A program made the position numbers and the translations under genes. Shown in pieces: positions 1 through 10,632 of a stretch of 64,000 nucleotides of DNA; the stretch's first letter is position 1, and the number at the start of each line of letters is the position of its first letter. The DNA is from Candidatus Pantoea persica. Its GTDB lineage: Bacteria; Pseudomonadota; Gammaproteobacteria; Enterobacterales; Enterobacteriaceae. The stretch is from assembly GCF_013753875.1 (NCBI RefSeq), contig NZ_SMDS01000018.1, positions 279,359 to 343,358 on the forward strand, in the 5' to 3' direction. The notes below the pieces were generated by a model. It did not search any database. It was not told where the DNA came from and saw only the letters and a program-made list of their open reading frames with translations.

Positions 1-630
1 GGATCCGGGTGCACGCGCAGCCAGCGGCTCGGCGCGCGTGGTATTGGCGGTGACGTCGCTGCCGCCCTGCTTTTCCGTCATGCCCATGCCGATCAGCAGC
101 CCGCGCTTCTGCTCGCCTGGCAGCGCATGGTTGTCATAGCGGTCGCTGAGCAGCGGCTCGCGCCAGCCGGCAAAGTCGTCGGGCAGCCAGCGCTGCAGCA
201 ACGGAACGGCGGCGTGCGTCATGGTGACCGGACAGAGAGTGCCAGCCTCGACCTGTGCATGCAGAATAAAGCGCGCGGCGCGCGCCACCATCGCGCGATC
301 GAGCACGTCGGGCTGCCAGCTGAGATTTTGCAGGCGGCTGGCGCAAACGCCCTGCATCAGCAGATGCCAGGCGGGATGAAAGCGCACCTCGTCGAGGCGC
401 ACGCCTCGCGCGTCGTAGCGCAGCAGCATTGGCGGCGAGGCGTTGGCGAGTCGTCCTAATTCCAGCGACTCGGCGCCGCCTAACTAGGCGCCGACGGACG
501 CCAGCCAGTCGCGATCCTACTCGACGCCTTCGCGCGCCAGCGCTTCGCATAGCGACGTGTCGAACAGAAAGAGGTTGCTGTTGCTGAGGGGCTGCGGCTG
601 ACTAAAAACGGTATGGGGTTTCCAGGTCAT
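1..630 (-). pseudogene. aidB: aidB, acyl-CoA dehydrogenase-like alkylation-response protein (5' part, two nonsense codons)
   Basis: This is the first ~210 codons of an AidB-type flavoprotein; the gene runs off the left edge of the window. AidB is induced in the Ada response, binds DNA and FAD, and is proposed to protect DNA from alkylation. The translation follows the family closely, starting MTWKPHTVFSQP and including the segments SLELGRLAN, RFHPAWHLLMQ and GLLIGMGMTEKQGGSDV. Two in-frame TAG codons interrupt it: codon 38 (517-519), where E. coli has Trp, and codon 49 (484-486), where E. coli has Gln. Apart from the stops the frame is open to the edge, so the damage looks recent. E. coli has several yjf genes between rlmB and aidB that are missing here. 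No start after the second stop would rescue the N-terminal domain. Identification is firm and loss of function very likely. Confidence 0.88.
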
Positions 631-715
631 AACCACTCCTCGCGTTGCCTGTCCCGATCAGTATGGGAGAGCGACGCACAATTATGCCCGGCACTAAGAG
701 GATTTGCGGCGGCGA

Positions 716-1450
716 TCACGCCCCACGCTGGCGTACCGCTTCGAACAAACAGACACCGGTGGCGACCGAGACGTTAAGCGAGGAGACGCTGCCCGCCATC
801 GGGATGCTGATCAGCTCGTCGCAGTGTTCGCGCGTCAGACGACGCATGCCTTCGCCTTCCGCGCCCATCACCAGCGCCATCGGCCCGGTCATCTTGCTCT
901 GGTAGAGCGTATGATCCGCTTCTCCCGCGGTGCCGACGACCCAGATGTTGTAATCCTGCAGCAGACGCAGGGTACGCGCCAGGTTGGTGACGCGGATCAG
1001 CGGCACGTTCTCCGCCGCGCCGCTGGCGACCTTTTTCGCCGTCGCGTTCAGCGAGGCGGAGCGATCTTTCGGCACGATCACCGCATGCACGCCCGCGGCG
1101 TCGGCGGTGCGCAGACAGGCGCCGAGGTTATGCGGATCGGTAACGCCGTCCAGCACCAGCAGCAGCGGCTTTTCCAGACTTTGCAACAGATCCGGCAGAT
1201 CGCCTTCCTGATACTGACGGCCCGGCTTGATGCCCGCCACGATACCCTGATGCACGCCGCCTTCAACCTGACCATCCAGCCACTGGCGGTTCGCCAGCTG
1301 AATCACCACGCCCTGGGCTTCCAGCGCCGCCACCAATGGCTGCAGGCGACGATCGTCGCGGCCCCTGAGGATAAAGACTTCCTGGAAGCGCTGGGGACTG
1401 CGCTCCAGCAGCGCCTGCACGGCGTGGATACCAAAAATAATTTCGCTCAT
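716..1450 (-). CDS. rlmB: 23S rRNA (guanosine-2251-2'-O)-methyltransferase RlmB
   Basis: A complete 244-residue SpoU/TrmH-family (SPOUT) methyltransferase that methylates the ribose of G2251 in the peptidyl-transferase P loop of 23S rRNA. The N-terminal RNA-recognition domain occupies about residues 1-75. The three SPOUT motifs are visible: the Asn of DPHNLGA near residue 108, [10 protein letters not shown] near 195, and [10 protein letters not shown] near 224, which together form the deep trefoil knot that binds S-adenosylmethionine. It is the last gene of the nsrR-rnr-rlmB cluster, as in E. coli. A strong stem-loop lies between rnr and rlmB. The start follows the conserved [12 protein letters not shown]-terminus. 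No lesion is seen. Confidence 0.96.
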   Translation of the reverse strand: MSEIIFGIHAVQALLERSPQRFQEVFILRGRDDRRLQPLVAALEAQGVVIQLANRQWLDGQVEGGVHQGIVAGIKPGRQYQEGDLPDLLQSLEKPLLLVLDGVTDPHNLGACLRTADAAGVHAVIVPKDRSASLNATAKKVASGAAENVPLIRVTNLARTLRLLQDYNIWVVGTAGEADHTLYQSKMTGPMALVMGAEGEGMRRLTREHCDELISIPMAGSVSSLNVSVATGVCLFEAVRQRGA

Positions 1451-1486
1451 CGATCTGCTCAGTTAAAGATTGTATGGACCTGCAGC

Positions 1487-1515
1487 GGACGCTTTCTGCG
1501 CTGCAGAAAGCGTCC
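1487..1515. other. perfect 13-bp intercistronic stem-loop between rnr and rlmB
   Basis: Arms 1487-1499 and 1503-1515 are exact reverse complements of 13 bp around a 3-nt loop. No run of T follows on the minus (transcribed) strand, so it does not look like a simple intrinsic terminator. In the polycistronic message it would separate the rnr and rlmB coding regions and could act as a processing or stability element. The structure is seen directly; the role is inferred. Confidence 0.6.
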
Positions 1516-1524
1516 GTCAACGCA

Positions 1525-3927
1525 TCAGGCGGAGTTAGCCTGCTTTTTTGCGTTGGTGGCGACGGCGATTTTACGGTTTTTTTCCGACGGGGTTTTGCTT
1601 TTTTCTCTTTCTTCGCTTTGGCCGGCTTCGGTCGGCTCGAAATTGCCTTTCTTGCCGATCTTACGGCGACGCTTCGGCGGCGCTTTGCCTTCGCGCTTCG
1701 CCCTGTAGCGCGCGGTTTTACCTTCGCCGCGCGGCTGACGCTGGCTGGAGATCAGCGCGAAGTCGATCTTGCGCTCGTCGAGATGCACCGCATCGACGCA
1801 CACTTCAACCGCGTCGCCCAGACGATAGGTGCGGCCGCCAGACTCGCCGATCAGGCGCTGGCCTACCGGATCGAAACGGTAGTAGTCGTTGTCCAGCGTG
1901 GAAACGTGCACCAGCCCGTCGATAAAGAGGTCGTTCAGGCGTACGAAGAAGCCGAAGCCGGTAACGCTGGAGATGACGCCACTGAAGGTGTTGCCCACCT
2001 GATCCTGCATAAAGTCGCACTTCAGCCAGTCGGCAACGTCGCGCGTCGCCTCGTCGGCGCGGCGCTCCATCATCGAGCAGTACTGGCCCAGCTGCAGCAT
2101 CTGCGCCATCTCATAGTGATAGCCGCCGGTCGGCGTGGTGATGCCTTTCACTTCGCCTGTGGCCTGCGCCAGCAGATACTTGATCGCCCGGTGCAGCAGC
2201 AGATCGGGGTAGCGGCGGATCGGCGAGGTGAAGTGGGTGTAAGACTGCAGCGCCAGACCGAAGTGGCCGCGGTTTTCCGGATCGTAAACCGCCTGCTTCA
2301 TCGAGCGCAGCAGCATGGTTTGCAGCATTTCGGCGTCTGGGCGATCGGCGATCTGCGTCAGCAGCTCGGCGTAGTCGATCGGCTCCGGCTTCGCGCCGCC
2401 GGGCAGCGAGAGGCCCAGCTCGTTGAGCACGGTGCGGAAGCTGGTGATGCTGTCGTCGCTCGGGCGATCGTGGTCGCGGAACAGCGCCGGCTCCTGGTGC
2501 TTCTCGACAAAGCGTGCCGAGGCGATGTTGGCGAGGATCATGCACTCTTCGATCAGCTTGTGTGCGTCATTGCGCACCGTGCGCTCGACGCGCTCGATGC
2601 GGCGCTCGGCGTTGAAGATAAACTTCGCTTCTTCGGTTTCGAACGAGATGCCGCCACGCGCTTCGCGCGCCTGCTCTAGCACCTTATACATGCTGTGCAG
2701 CTCTTCCATCGGCTTCAGCAGCGGCGCGTACTGCTCGCGCAGCTCAGGGTTGCCCTGCAGAATGTTCCACACCTTGGTATAGGTCAGACGCGCATGGGAG
2801 TTCATCACCGCTTCGTAATGCTTGTAGCTGGTCAGCTTGCCGCTCGCCGAGATGGTCATTTCGCACACCATGCAGAGACGATCGACCTGCGGGTTCAGCG
2901 AACAGAGCCCGTTGGAGAGCACCTCCGGCAGCATGGGAACGACCTGAGAAGGGAAGTAGACCGAGGTGCCGCGCTGCACCGCTTCGTCGTCGAGCGGCGT
3001 GCCAGGACGCACATAATAGCTGACGTCGGCGATGGCGACCCACAGGCGCCAGCCGCCGCCGCGTTTTTTCTCGCAGTAGACCGCGTCATCAAAGTCGCGC
3101 GCGTCTTCGCCGTCGATGGTCACCAGCGGCAGCTGGCGCAGATCGACGCGCCCCTGCTTCGCCGCTTCAGGCACCTCTTCGCTCAGCTTGCTGACCTGTT
3201 TTTCCACTTCCAGCGGCCAGCTGTGGGGGATCTCATAGGTGCGCAGGGCCATATCGACCGCGAGGCCGGTGCCCATATTGTTACCTAGGATCTCCGCCAC
3301 TTTGCCAATCGCTTTGGTGCGGCGAGTCGGACGCTGCACCAGCTCCACCACCACCACCGAACCCATGCGGGCGTCCAGCGTCTCTTCCGGCGGGATCAGA
3401 ATGTCAAAGCTCAGGCGGCTGTCGTCCGGCACCACGAAGCCGGCGCCCGCATCGGTGAAGTAGCGTCCGACGATCTGGTTATTGCGTGGCTCGAGCACGC
3501 GCACTACGCGCGCTTCGCGGCGCCCTCGGCGATCGGCGCCCAGCGGCTGTGCCAGGATGACGTCGCCGTGCATGCACATTTTGATCTGCTCGGCGGAGAG
3601 GTAGAGATCGTCTTTCTGGCCTTCCACGCGCAGGAAGCCGTAGCCGTCGCGGTGGCCGATCACCTTGCCGCGCAGCAGATCGAGGCGTTCCGGCAGCACA
3701 TAGCACTGGCGGCGGGTGAAGACCAGCTGCCCGTCGCGCTCCATGGCGCGCAGGCGACGACGCAGCGCCTCAAGGTGTTCTTTGTCCGTGAGGTTCAGTT
3801 CCTGTGCCAGCTCGTCGCGGCTGGCGGGTTTTTCGCGTTTTTCCAGGTGAGCCAGAATAAATTCACGGCTCGGAATGGGGTTTTCGTATTTTTCGGCTTC
3901 TCTTTCCTGAAAAGGATCTTTTGACAT
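1525..3927 (-). CDS. rnr: ribonuclease R (3'-5' exoribonuclease)
   Basis: A complete 800-residue RNase R that degrades structured RNA, including rRNA fragments and defective mRNA, processively from the 3' end. Domain order: N-terminal winged-helix region (~1-80), cold-shock domains (~80-235), RNB catalytic domain with the acidic DARDFDDAV cluster near residues 275-285, an S1 domain (~640-725, [14 protein letters not shown]), and a Lys/Arg-rich tail of ~70 residues. The strongly basic tail is typical of the enzyme and supports ribosome association and unwinding. The length is close to E. coli RNase R. The gene follows nsrR after 16 nt. No frameshift or stop was seen, which contrasts with nsrR just upstream. 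Confidence 0.97.
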   Translation of the reverse strand: MSKDPFQEREAEKYENPIPSREFILAHLEKREKPASRDELAQELNLTDKEHLEALRRRLRAMERDGQLVFTRRQCYVLPERLDLLRGKVIGHRDGYGFLRVEGQKDDLYLSAEQIKMCMHGDVILAQPLGADRRGRREARVVRVLEPRNNQIVGRYFTDAGAGFVVPDDSRLSFDILIPPEETLDARMGSVVVVELVQRPTRRTKAIGKVAEILGNNMGTGLAVDMALRTYEIPHSWPLEVEKQVSKLSEEVPEAAKQGRVDLRQLPLVTIDGEDARDFDDAVYCEKKRGGGWRLWVAIADVSYYVRPGTPLDDEAVQRGTSVYFPSQVVPMLPEVLSNGLCSLNPQVDRLCMVCEMTISASGKLTSYKHYEAVMNSHARLTYTKVWNILQGNPELREQYAPLLKPMEELHSMYKVLEQAREARGGISFETEEAKFIFNAERRIERVERTVRNDAHKLIEECMILANIASARFVEKHQEPALFRDHDRPSDDSITSFRTVLNELGLSLPGGAKPEPIDYAELLTQIADRPDAEMLQTMLLRSMKQAVYDPENRGHFGLALQSYTHFTSPIRRYPDLLLHRAIKYLLAQATGEVKGITTPTGGYHYEMAQMLQLGQYCSMMERRADEATRDVADWLKCDFMQDQVGNTFSGVISSVTGFGFFVRLNDLFIDGLVHVSTLDNDYYRFDPVGQRLIGESGGRTYRLGDAVEVCVDAVHLDERKIDFALISSQRQPRGEGKTARYRAKREGKAPPKRRRKIGKKGNFEPTEAGQSEEREKSKTPSEKNRKIAVATNAKKQANSA

Positions 3928-3943
3928 AGCGGTTCCTCCGATG

Positions 3944-4387
3944 TCATTTCAGATTCATTGCCACCGGCGGTTCGGACAATAAAATGTGGTACAGGGGCTC
4001 ATTCCCCTCGACTAAGTCTGCCAGCGTGTAGCTGTCCAGTTCCCGCAAGAACAGCTGCACCGTATCATTTAACGCCTTTCGCAGGCGGCAGGCTGGCGTA
4101 ATGGCGCAGGTAGCGCAATCGACGAGCTGCAGCGGCTCCATTTTACGCACCACATCGCCGATAACGATTTCATGCAGATCTCGTCCCGGACGAATGCCGC
4201 CGTTTTTGCCGCGCGTGGCCGCAATAAAACCCGCCCGGCTCAGTTGATTGACGATTTTTACCATATGGTTGCGCGACACGCCGTAGATATTAGTTACTTA
4301 CGTTATATTCGTCTTTTTGCCTTCCGGCAAACAGGCCATATAAATTAAAGCCCGCAGACCATAATCAGTAAAACTTGTCAGCTGCAC
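3944..4387 (-). pseudogene. nsrR: nsrR, nitric-oxide-sensing Rrf2-family repressor (nonsense mutation)
   Basis: NsrR is an Fe-S Rrf2-family repressor of nitric-oxide detoxification genes. The original start is probably GTG at 4387, giving [17 protein letters not shown] as in E. coli. The frame is then cut by TAA at 4298-4300 (about codon 30), where the family has Glu, probably a GAA to TAA change. After the stop the frame stays open and conserved: the helix-turn-helix segment [20 protein letters not shown], then Cys residues in [13 protein letters not shown] that match the cluster-binding region, to the stop at 3944. A GTG at 4279 could restart translation but would remove the first DNA-binding helices. 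This is a single lesion and so an early pseudogene; if rnr is co-transcribed, the promoter may still matter. Confidence 0.88.
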
Positions 4388-4579
4388 AATTACCTCGGTG
4401 AATCACCCATGGCGTTTTTTTCTTTGCGCTCGCGTTGCGTTTAATTTTTCAATCAGTGGACCTGTTCGCGGTTACTTAGATGATAAACTAGAGTCGAAAC
4501 CACAGTGCGTTTTTTTTCAGTCGGCGATGTTGTGAGGCAGCGAAGAGAGGAAAAGCGGCGTCTGACGCGGAAAGAAACT

Positions 4580-4598
4580 GGCCGGAGACGCTCCGGCC
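4580..4598 (-). terminator. stem-loop downstream of purA
   Basis: An 8-bp perfect inverted repeat (4580-4587 with 4591-4598, 3-nt loop) lies 16 nt past the purA stop on the minus strand. The following bases are only moderately T-rich, so it may be a weak or Rho-assisted terminator. The remaining ~190 bases to nsrR should hold the nsrR promoter; I could not identify a clear -35/-10 pair there. Confidence 0.5.
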
Positions 4599-4613
4599 TA
4601 GGCATTGACAGCA

Positions 4614-5966
<1,353 letters not shown>

Positions 5967-6077
5967 TCAGCACTTTTAGCATACGTTTGCGCGCATTTTT
6001 CGTCTGATTTTTGCGCACTACAACATCCTGGGGAATCCGGCCGCCTCAGGCACAATTTAGCTGCGGCACAAGCCTGT

Positions 6078-6274
6078 TCAGCTGCCGCTGTGGGCGGCAA
6101 TCATGCAGTAGATCACCACACCCGCCGCCACCACCAGGCCGCCGACGAAACGGTGCAGCAGGCGATCTGGCAGCTGCGCCATGCTGAGGATAATGCGTCG
6201 CTACATGCACGGCAGCAGCATTGGCCCTAACCCTTCCAGCACCAACGCCAGCGCCATAATATGGTTGTGTTCAT
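6078..6274 (-). pseudogene. yjeT: yjeT, small DUF2065 membrane protein (frameshift and TAG)
   Basis: A remnant of the ~65-codon yjeT gene that sits between purA and hflC in E. coli. The start ATG at 6274 reads MNTTI. A frameshift near 6258 then moves the homologous frame, which continues as ALVLVLEGLGPML and later as RLLHRFVGGLVVAAGVVIY, to TGA at 6078. The family pattern (two short hydrophobic segments with EGLGPML) is clear. An in-frame TAG at 6201-6203 replaces a Trp of the family. Two independent lesions in such a short gene make loss of function nearly certain. The function of the intact protein is not known. Confidence 0.8.
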
Positions 6275-6291
6275 CTGCGAGTCCAAAAAAA

Positions 6292-6313
6292 AGGCCGACA
6301 TCATTGTCGGCCT
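6292..6313 (-). terminator. intrinsic terminator after hflC
   Basis: Arms 6292-6300 and 6305-6313 pair perfectly over 9 bp with a TCAT/ATGA loop. Reading on the minus strand, the hairpin is followed at once by a run of eight T. This is a textbook Rho-independent terminator for the hfq-hflX-hflK-hflC transcript, 18 nt past the hflC stop. Confidence 0.88.
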
Positions 6314-6330
6314 GTAGGTTATAGCAGTTC

Positions 6331-7338
6331 TTATCGCGCCGCGTTAGAGGGCGCTTTCATATAGCGAAAGAAATAGCTGTCCGGGCTGAGCACCATCACG
6401 TCCTGGTTTTCGCCGAGGCTGTTTTCATAGGCACGCAGGCTGCGAATAAAGGCGTAGAAGTCGGGATCCTGACTGAACGCGTCAGCAAACAGCTTCGCCG
6501 CCTCGGCATCGCCGTCGCCGCGCGTAATCAGCGCGGTGCGCTGCGCTTCCGCCAGCGTACGGGTCACCTGATAGTCCGCCTGGGCGCGCAGTTTTTCCGC
6601 CTCTTCCTGACCCTGCGAACGCTGGCTACGCGCTACCGCTTCACGCTCAGCGCGCATACGGTTGTAGATCGCGTCGGAGACTTCGGTCGGCAGATTGATC
6701 TGCTTGATACGCACGTCTACCACCTGGATGCCGAGCGCCGACATGCTGTTAGGGTTGATCGCCGGCTCGTTGCTGTTGGTTTCGCGCTCGACGCGCGCCG
6801 CCGCGCTGGCGATGGCGTCATCCGCCGCCGGCGTCTGCACTTCATCATCGTCGCTGCCGGCGCTGCCGGTGTTCAGCGCGTCGCGCACGTCGGTAGTCAG
6901 ACGGCCGCGCGAGTCGGTAACGATATCCTTCACGTCGAGGCGGCCCATCTCGGAACGCAGACGGTCGCTGAACTTACGCTTCAGCAGCACTTCCGCCTGT
7001 GAAACGTCGCCGCCGCCTGTCGCCAGGTAGTAGCGGCTGAAGTCGCTGATGCACCACTTGATATAGGAATCGACGATCAGGTCTTTCTTCTCTTTGGTGA
7101 CGAAGCGATCCGCCGGGTTGTCCATGGTCTGGATGCGGGCATCAAGCGTTTTCACCGTCTCGATGAAAGGCACCTTCATATGCAGGCCCGGCTCGAACAC
7201 CTGAGGCTTGTTCTCATCATCGCGCAGAACTTTGCCAAAGCGCAGCACGATGCCGCGCTCGCCTTCCTGAACCACAAACAGTGAAGCGTAAAGCGCCACC
7301 AGTACCACAATAATGACTACGATTACGGGCTTACGCAT
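6331..7338 (-). CDS. hflC: HflC, SPFH-domain regulator of FtsH protease
   Basis: A complete 335-residue band-7/SPFH protein. One N-terminal membrane segment (about residues 5-23) anchors a large periplasmic SPFH domain beginning at VQEGERGIVLRFGKV, followed by an Ala/Glu/Arg-rich coiled coil (about 225-290). HflC pairs with HflK in a cage around FtsH in the inner membrane and modulates its degradation of membrane proteins. It lies directly after hflK with a 3-nt gap, so the two are translationally linked. The end is defined by a strong terminator. No lesion is seen. Confidence 0.95.
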   Translation of the reverse strand: MRKPVIVVIIVVLVALYASLFVVQEGERGIVLRFGKVLRDDENKPQVFEPGLHMKVPFIETVKTLDARIQTMDNPADRFVTKEKKDLIVDSYIKWCISDFSRYYLATGGGDVSQAEVLLKRKFSDRLRSEMGRLDVKDIVTDSRGRLTTDVRDALNTGSAGSDDDEVQTPAADDAIASAAARVERETNSNEPAINPNSMSALGIQVVDVRIKQINLPTEVSDAIYNRMRAEREAVARSQRSQGQEEAEKLRAQADYQVTRTLAEAQRTALITRGDGDAEAAKLFADAFSQDPDFYAFIRSLRAYENSLGENQDVMVLSPDSYFFRYMKAPSNAAR

Positions 7339-7341
7339 CGA

Positions 7342-8592
7342 TTACTCTCTCCCTTCGCGCTGGGTATCGTTGCGTAGAGCATTGGCCCGACGCTGATCCA
7401 TGATGCTTTCTGTACTGTAGGCTGACGTGTCGCTGCGGCTGGCGCTGCTGCCGGGCGAAGCGGGCAGCATGGTCAGGCTGCTGTTTTTCTGGCCGCTCTG
7501 CGCCGTGCCATTTGCGCCGCGCATCAGCTGATCGAGCGGCAGTACCATCAGGTTGTTGCCGCGATCGTTTACCAGCACCTTGCGCGTATGGCTCAGCACG
7601 CGCTCCATGGTTTCGATATAGAAACGCTCTTTGGTAATGTCCGGCGCCGCCTTATATTCAGGCAGCAGCTTGGCGAAGCGCGCAACTTCACCCTGCGCTT
7701 CCAGTAAGGTGCGCTCTTTGTAGGCGCGCGCCTCTTCCAGAATACGCTGCGCCTGACCGTTGGCGCGCGGCTGCACTTCGTTGGCGTAGGCTTCCGCCTC
7801 ACGCACATACTGCTCGCGATTTTCACGCGCGGCGATGGCCTCGTCGAAGGCGGCTTTCACCTCTTCCGGCGGACGCGCCGCCTGGAAGTTGACGTCCAGC
7901 AGCGTAATGCCCATGTTATACGGGCGAATAGTTTCGTCGAGTTCGCGCTGCGTATCACTACGCACCACGGTACGGCCTTCGGTCAGGATACGATCCATGG
8001 TGGAACGGCCAATCACGCCGCGCAGCGCGCTGTCGGTCGCCTGACGCAGACTGTCGTCGGCGCTGGTGACGGCAAACAGATAGCGCTCGGGATCGGTCAC
8101 GCGATACTGCACGTTCATCTCTACGCGCACCACGTTCTCATCCGACGTCAGCATCACGCCCGACGCCGCCAGTTCGCGCACTGCTTCCACGTTGACGGCG
8201 CGTACCTGATCGATAAAGGTAGGTTTCCAGTTCAGGCCCGGTTCGACCAGATGGCTGAACTTGCCGAAGCGCGTGACCACGCCGCGCTCCGCCTCTTTGA
8301 TTGTGTAGAACCCGTTGGCGGCCCAGATAACCACCGCCGCGACGGCGACGATGCCAACCAGTTTGCTGCCGCTGCCGCTGCCGCTGCCGCTGCCGCTGCG
8401 CTGACCACTGTCACCCAGTTTACCACCACCCAGTCCGCCGAGCTTTTTGCTCAGCTTACGGAAGATATCATCCAGATCCGGCGGCCCCTGCTCGCGTCCG
8501 CCTTTGTTTCCCCCAGAGTTGCCGCCTTGATTATTGCTGCTTCCCCACGGGTCGCGGTCCTGTCCGTTATTACCGGGCTGATTCCACGCCAT
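7342..8592 (-). CDS. hflK: HflK, SPFH-domain regulator of FtsH protease
   Basis: A complete 416-residue partner of HflC. The N-terminus is Gly/Asn/Gln-rich (MAWNQPGNNGQDRDPWG) and leads to a transmembrane segment near residues 80-98. The SPFH domain follows from EAERGVVTRFGKF, and an Ala/Glu-rich coiled coil with NEVQPRANGQAQRILEEA lies near residues 265-300. A short in-frame hexanucleotide repeat encodes an SGSGSG linker just before the membrane helix. It overlaps no neighbour. The 278 bases separating it from hflX hold no gene that I can recognise, and this gap is longer than I recall for E. coli. Confidence 0.95.
   Translation of the reverse strand: MAWNQPGNNGQDRDPWGSSNNQGGNSGGNKGGREQGPPDLDDIFRKLSKKLGGLGGGKLGDSGQRSGSGSGSGSGSKLVGIVAVAAVVIWAANGFYTIKEAERGVVTRFGKFSHLVEPGLNWKPTFIDQVRAVNVEAVRELAASGVMLTSDENVVRVEMNVQYRVTDPERYLFAVTSADDSLRQATDSALRGVIGRSTMDRILTEGRTVVRSDTQRELDETIRPYNMGITLLDVNFQAARPPEEVKAAFDEAIAARENREQYVREAEAYANEVQPRANGQAQRILEEARAYKERTLLEAQGEVARFAKLLPEYKAAPDITKERFYIETMERVLSHTRKVLVNDRGNNLMVLPLDQLMRGANGTAQSGQKNSSLTMLPASPGSSASRSDTSAYSTESIMDQRRANALRNDTQREGRE
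8365..8400. repeat. hexanucleotide tandem repeat inside hflK (six units)
   Basis: Five exact copies of GCTGCC plus one variant run from 8365 to 8400. On the hflK strand they encode alternating Ser and Gly in the linker before the membrane segment. The unit is 6 bp, so copy-number change would lengthen or shorten the linker without breaking the frame. Confidence 0.85.
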
Positions 8593-8870
8593 GTTCTACT
8601 CCATTTATTTATTGTAAGTGTGCTGTTTACCCTGCAGCTTGCAGGCTGTAGCGGTGTGGGCTGCCTTCGCTCGTGTCGGCTGCTTGCCGGCAGGCGCGCC
8701 GACGCCGCTTCACTACGCCAGAAATTTTCAGGTAAATCCTGCCGTTCGGGGCGATAGCTTTGCCGGCCGCCTTCGTTCATTCTGGCCATCAGCCTGAGAA
8801 ACATCCCAGAAAACGGCAGCCGCCTGCTAAGACCATACACGTTATTGCGTAAGGACGTTTAGGCAACGTG

Positions 8871-10148
8871 TCAAACTATGTAATCAGGCAGAGCGGGTTC
8901 CTGTTTGCACAGGCGTCGCCAGTCAACCATTGGCATGTGCACCCGCAGCCCAACGCTGCCATCTTCTTCATTCCATTCATCTTCCGCAGCCTGCAGCTGA
9001 TAGAAGCGGCTGCGCAAGCACCCCACCTCCGGCGGCAGACGCAGCGTAAACTGGGCGATTTCGCCCGACAGACGTTCAGAGAGCGCCTGCCACAGCAACG
9101 GAATGCCTTCGCCGCTCTGCGCCGAAAGCCAGACGCGGATCGGCATATTCTCTTCGTTGCGATCGATGCGCGGCACGAACCCGTCCAGCATATCGATTTT
9201 ATTCATCACCAGCATCGACGGAATTTCGTCAGCCTCAATCTCTTCCAACATGGCGTCGACCGCTTCGATGTTTTCATTGAGGCGCAGATCGGCGGCATCG
9301 ATAACGTGCAGCAGCAGCGCCGCCTGATGCGTTTCCTGCAGCGTCGCCTTAAAGGCGGCCACCAGATCGTGGGGCAGATGACGAATAAAGCCTACGGTAT
9401 CCGCCAGCACCACTTCGCCGACGTCGGCGACGTTCAAGCGACTTAGCTCGAGGGTGGCGAACAGCTGATCCGCCGCATAGACGTTGGCAGAGGTTATTGC
9501 GTTGAACAGCGTTGACTTGCCGGCGTTGGTATAGCCGACCAGTGAGACGGTAGGCACATCCGCCTTGGCACGCGCCTGGCGCCCCTGCTCGCGCTGCTTC
9601 TCTACGCGCTCAAGCCGCGACAAAATTTGACTGATTCGGTTGCGCAGCAGACGACGGTCGGTTTCCAGCTGGGTTTCACCCGGGCCGCGCAGACCGATAC
9701 CGCCTTTCTGGCGCTCAAGGTGCGTCCAGCCGCGCACCAGGCGGGTCGCCAGATGGCGCAGCTGTGCCAACTCGACCTGCAGTTTCCCTTCGTGGGTGCG
9801 GGCGCACAGGGCAAAAATATCAAGGATCAGACCGGTGCGGTCAATGACTCGGCATTCGCACAGGCGCTCCAGATTGCGTTCCTGCGCAGGGGTTAAGGCA
9901 TGAGTGAATAAAACGACCGATGCTCTACTACTCGATTTCACCGCATCGGCAATTTCAACTGCCTTTCCTTCACCGACAAAATATTTGGGATGTGGCGCTT
10001 TACAACTGCCGGTAATAACCTGCAGCACCTCGACGCCTGCAGAAGAGACCAGGGTTTCAAATTCCTGGAGATCTTCCATCTTTTTGTCTTGGGAGAACCA
10101 GATGTGTGCCAGTACGCCCTGCTCACCGGTATCATAACGGTCAAACAA
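8871..10148 (-). CDS. hflX: HflX, ribosome-splitting GTPase (small deletion in a conserved switch motif)
   Basis: A full-length HflX (425 residues, TTG start at 10148 with an upstream GAGG), an Obg-HflX-family GTPase that splits stalled 70S ribosomes. The N-terminal domain holds GSCKAPHPKYFVGEGKA, then the coiled-coil linker with GLRGPGETQLETDRR. The G domain shows G1 GYTNAGKST, G3 DTVGF and G4 NKID, and the C-terminal domain ends WRRLCKQEPALPDYIV. One oddity: after LFATL the family has a nearly invariant Asp-Pro-Thr (DPTLRR in E. coli), but here the sequence reads LFATLELSRLN, two residues shorter (around 9440-9460). That segment is the switch region holding the G2 threonine, so GTP hydrolysis may be impaired although the frame is open. 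It is part of the hfq-hflX-hflK-hflC operon. Confidence 0.92.
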   Translation of the reverse strand: MFDRYDTGEQGVLAHIWFSQDKKMEDLQEFETLVSSAGVEVLQVITGSCKAPHPKYFVGEGKAVEIADAVKSSSRASVVLFTHALTPAQERNLERLCECRVIDRTGLILDIFALCARTHEGKLQVELAQLRHLATRLVRGWTHLERQKGGIGLRGPGETQLETDRRLLRNRISQILSRLERVEKQREQGRQARAKADVPTVSLVGYTNAGKSTLFNAITSANVYAADQLFATLELSRLNVADVGEVVLADTVGFIRHLPHDLVAAFKATLQETHQAALLLHVIDAADLRLNENIEAVDAMLEEIEADEIPSMLVMNKIDMLDGFVPRIDRNEENMPIRVWLSAQSGEGIPLLWQALSERLSGEIAQFTLRLPPEVGCLRSRFYQLQAAEDEWNEEDGSVGLRVHMPMVDWRRLCKQEPALPDYIV

Positions 10149-10227
10149 GCTATAACCTCGCTAAAAAATAGGAGACCAGGACGAAAAACGGTTTGCGTTC
10201 CCGACCCTGGCTTATACGGGTAGCGCG

Positions 10228-10527
10228 TTATTTCGCGTTATCGCTGTCTTGTTGCAGCTGCGACTGTGCAGAAGCGTGATGGTAGTTATTACTGCCGCTA
10301 CCAGCATTGTTGCTGTGATGAGAAACCGGACGTGATGGAACTACAGTGGAAATGGCGTGTTTGTAAACCATCTGGCTTACCGTGTTCTTCAACAAAATCA
10401 CGAATTGATCGAAAGACTCAATTTGTCCTTGCAGCTTAATACCGTTGACCAAATAAATTGAAACCGGAACACGTTCACGACGCAGTGCGTTCAGAAACGG
10501 GTCTTGTAATGATTGCCCCTTAGCCAT
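10228..10527 (-). CDS. hfq: RNA chaperone Hfq
   Basis: A 99-residue Sm-like protein that forms hexamers and pairs small RNAs with their mRNA targets. The start at 10527 gives [20 protein letters not shown], identical to the family; in-frame codons further upstream are not part of it. Sm1 and Sm2 motifs are clear, with [28 protein letters not shown] ending the core near residue 66. The rest is a flexible His/Ser/Asn/Gln-rich tail. It lies between miaA and hflX in the same orientation as in E. coli. No damage is seen. Confidence 0.97.
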   Translation of the reverse strand: MAKGQSLQDPFLNALRRERVPVSIYLVNGIKLQGQIESFDQFVILLKNTVSQMVYKHAISTVVPSRPVSHHSNNAGSGSNNYHHASAQSQLQQDSDNAK

Positions 10528-10632
10528 TCTATCTTTTCCTTTATATGCTTGTTGTTTATTACTTATAGAACCGAAGTCCTGAAAAAAAACTGCGTAAAAA
10601 TTTGCGCACGATAACCTGTCAATTGTACACAA

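Noticed and set aside
8251..8757. Plus-strand reading frame with a long poly-alanine run
   Set aside because: It is the antisense of the Ser-Gly hexanucleotide repeat in hflK and has no start signal or family match.
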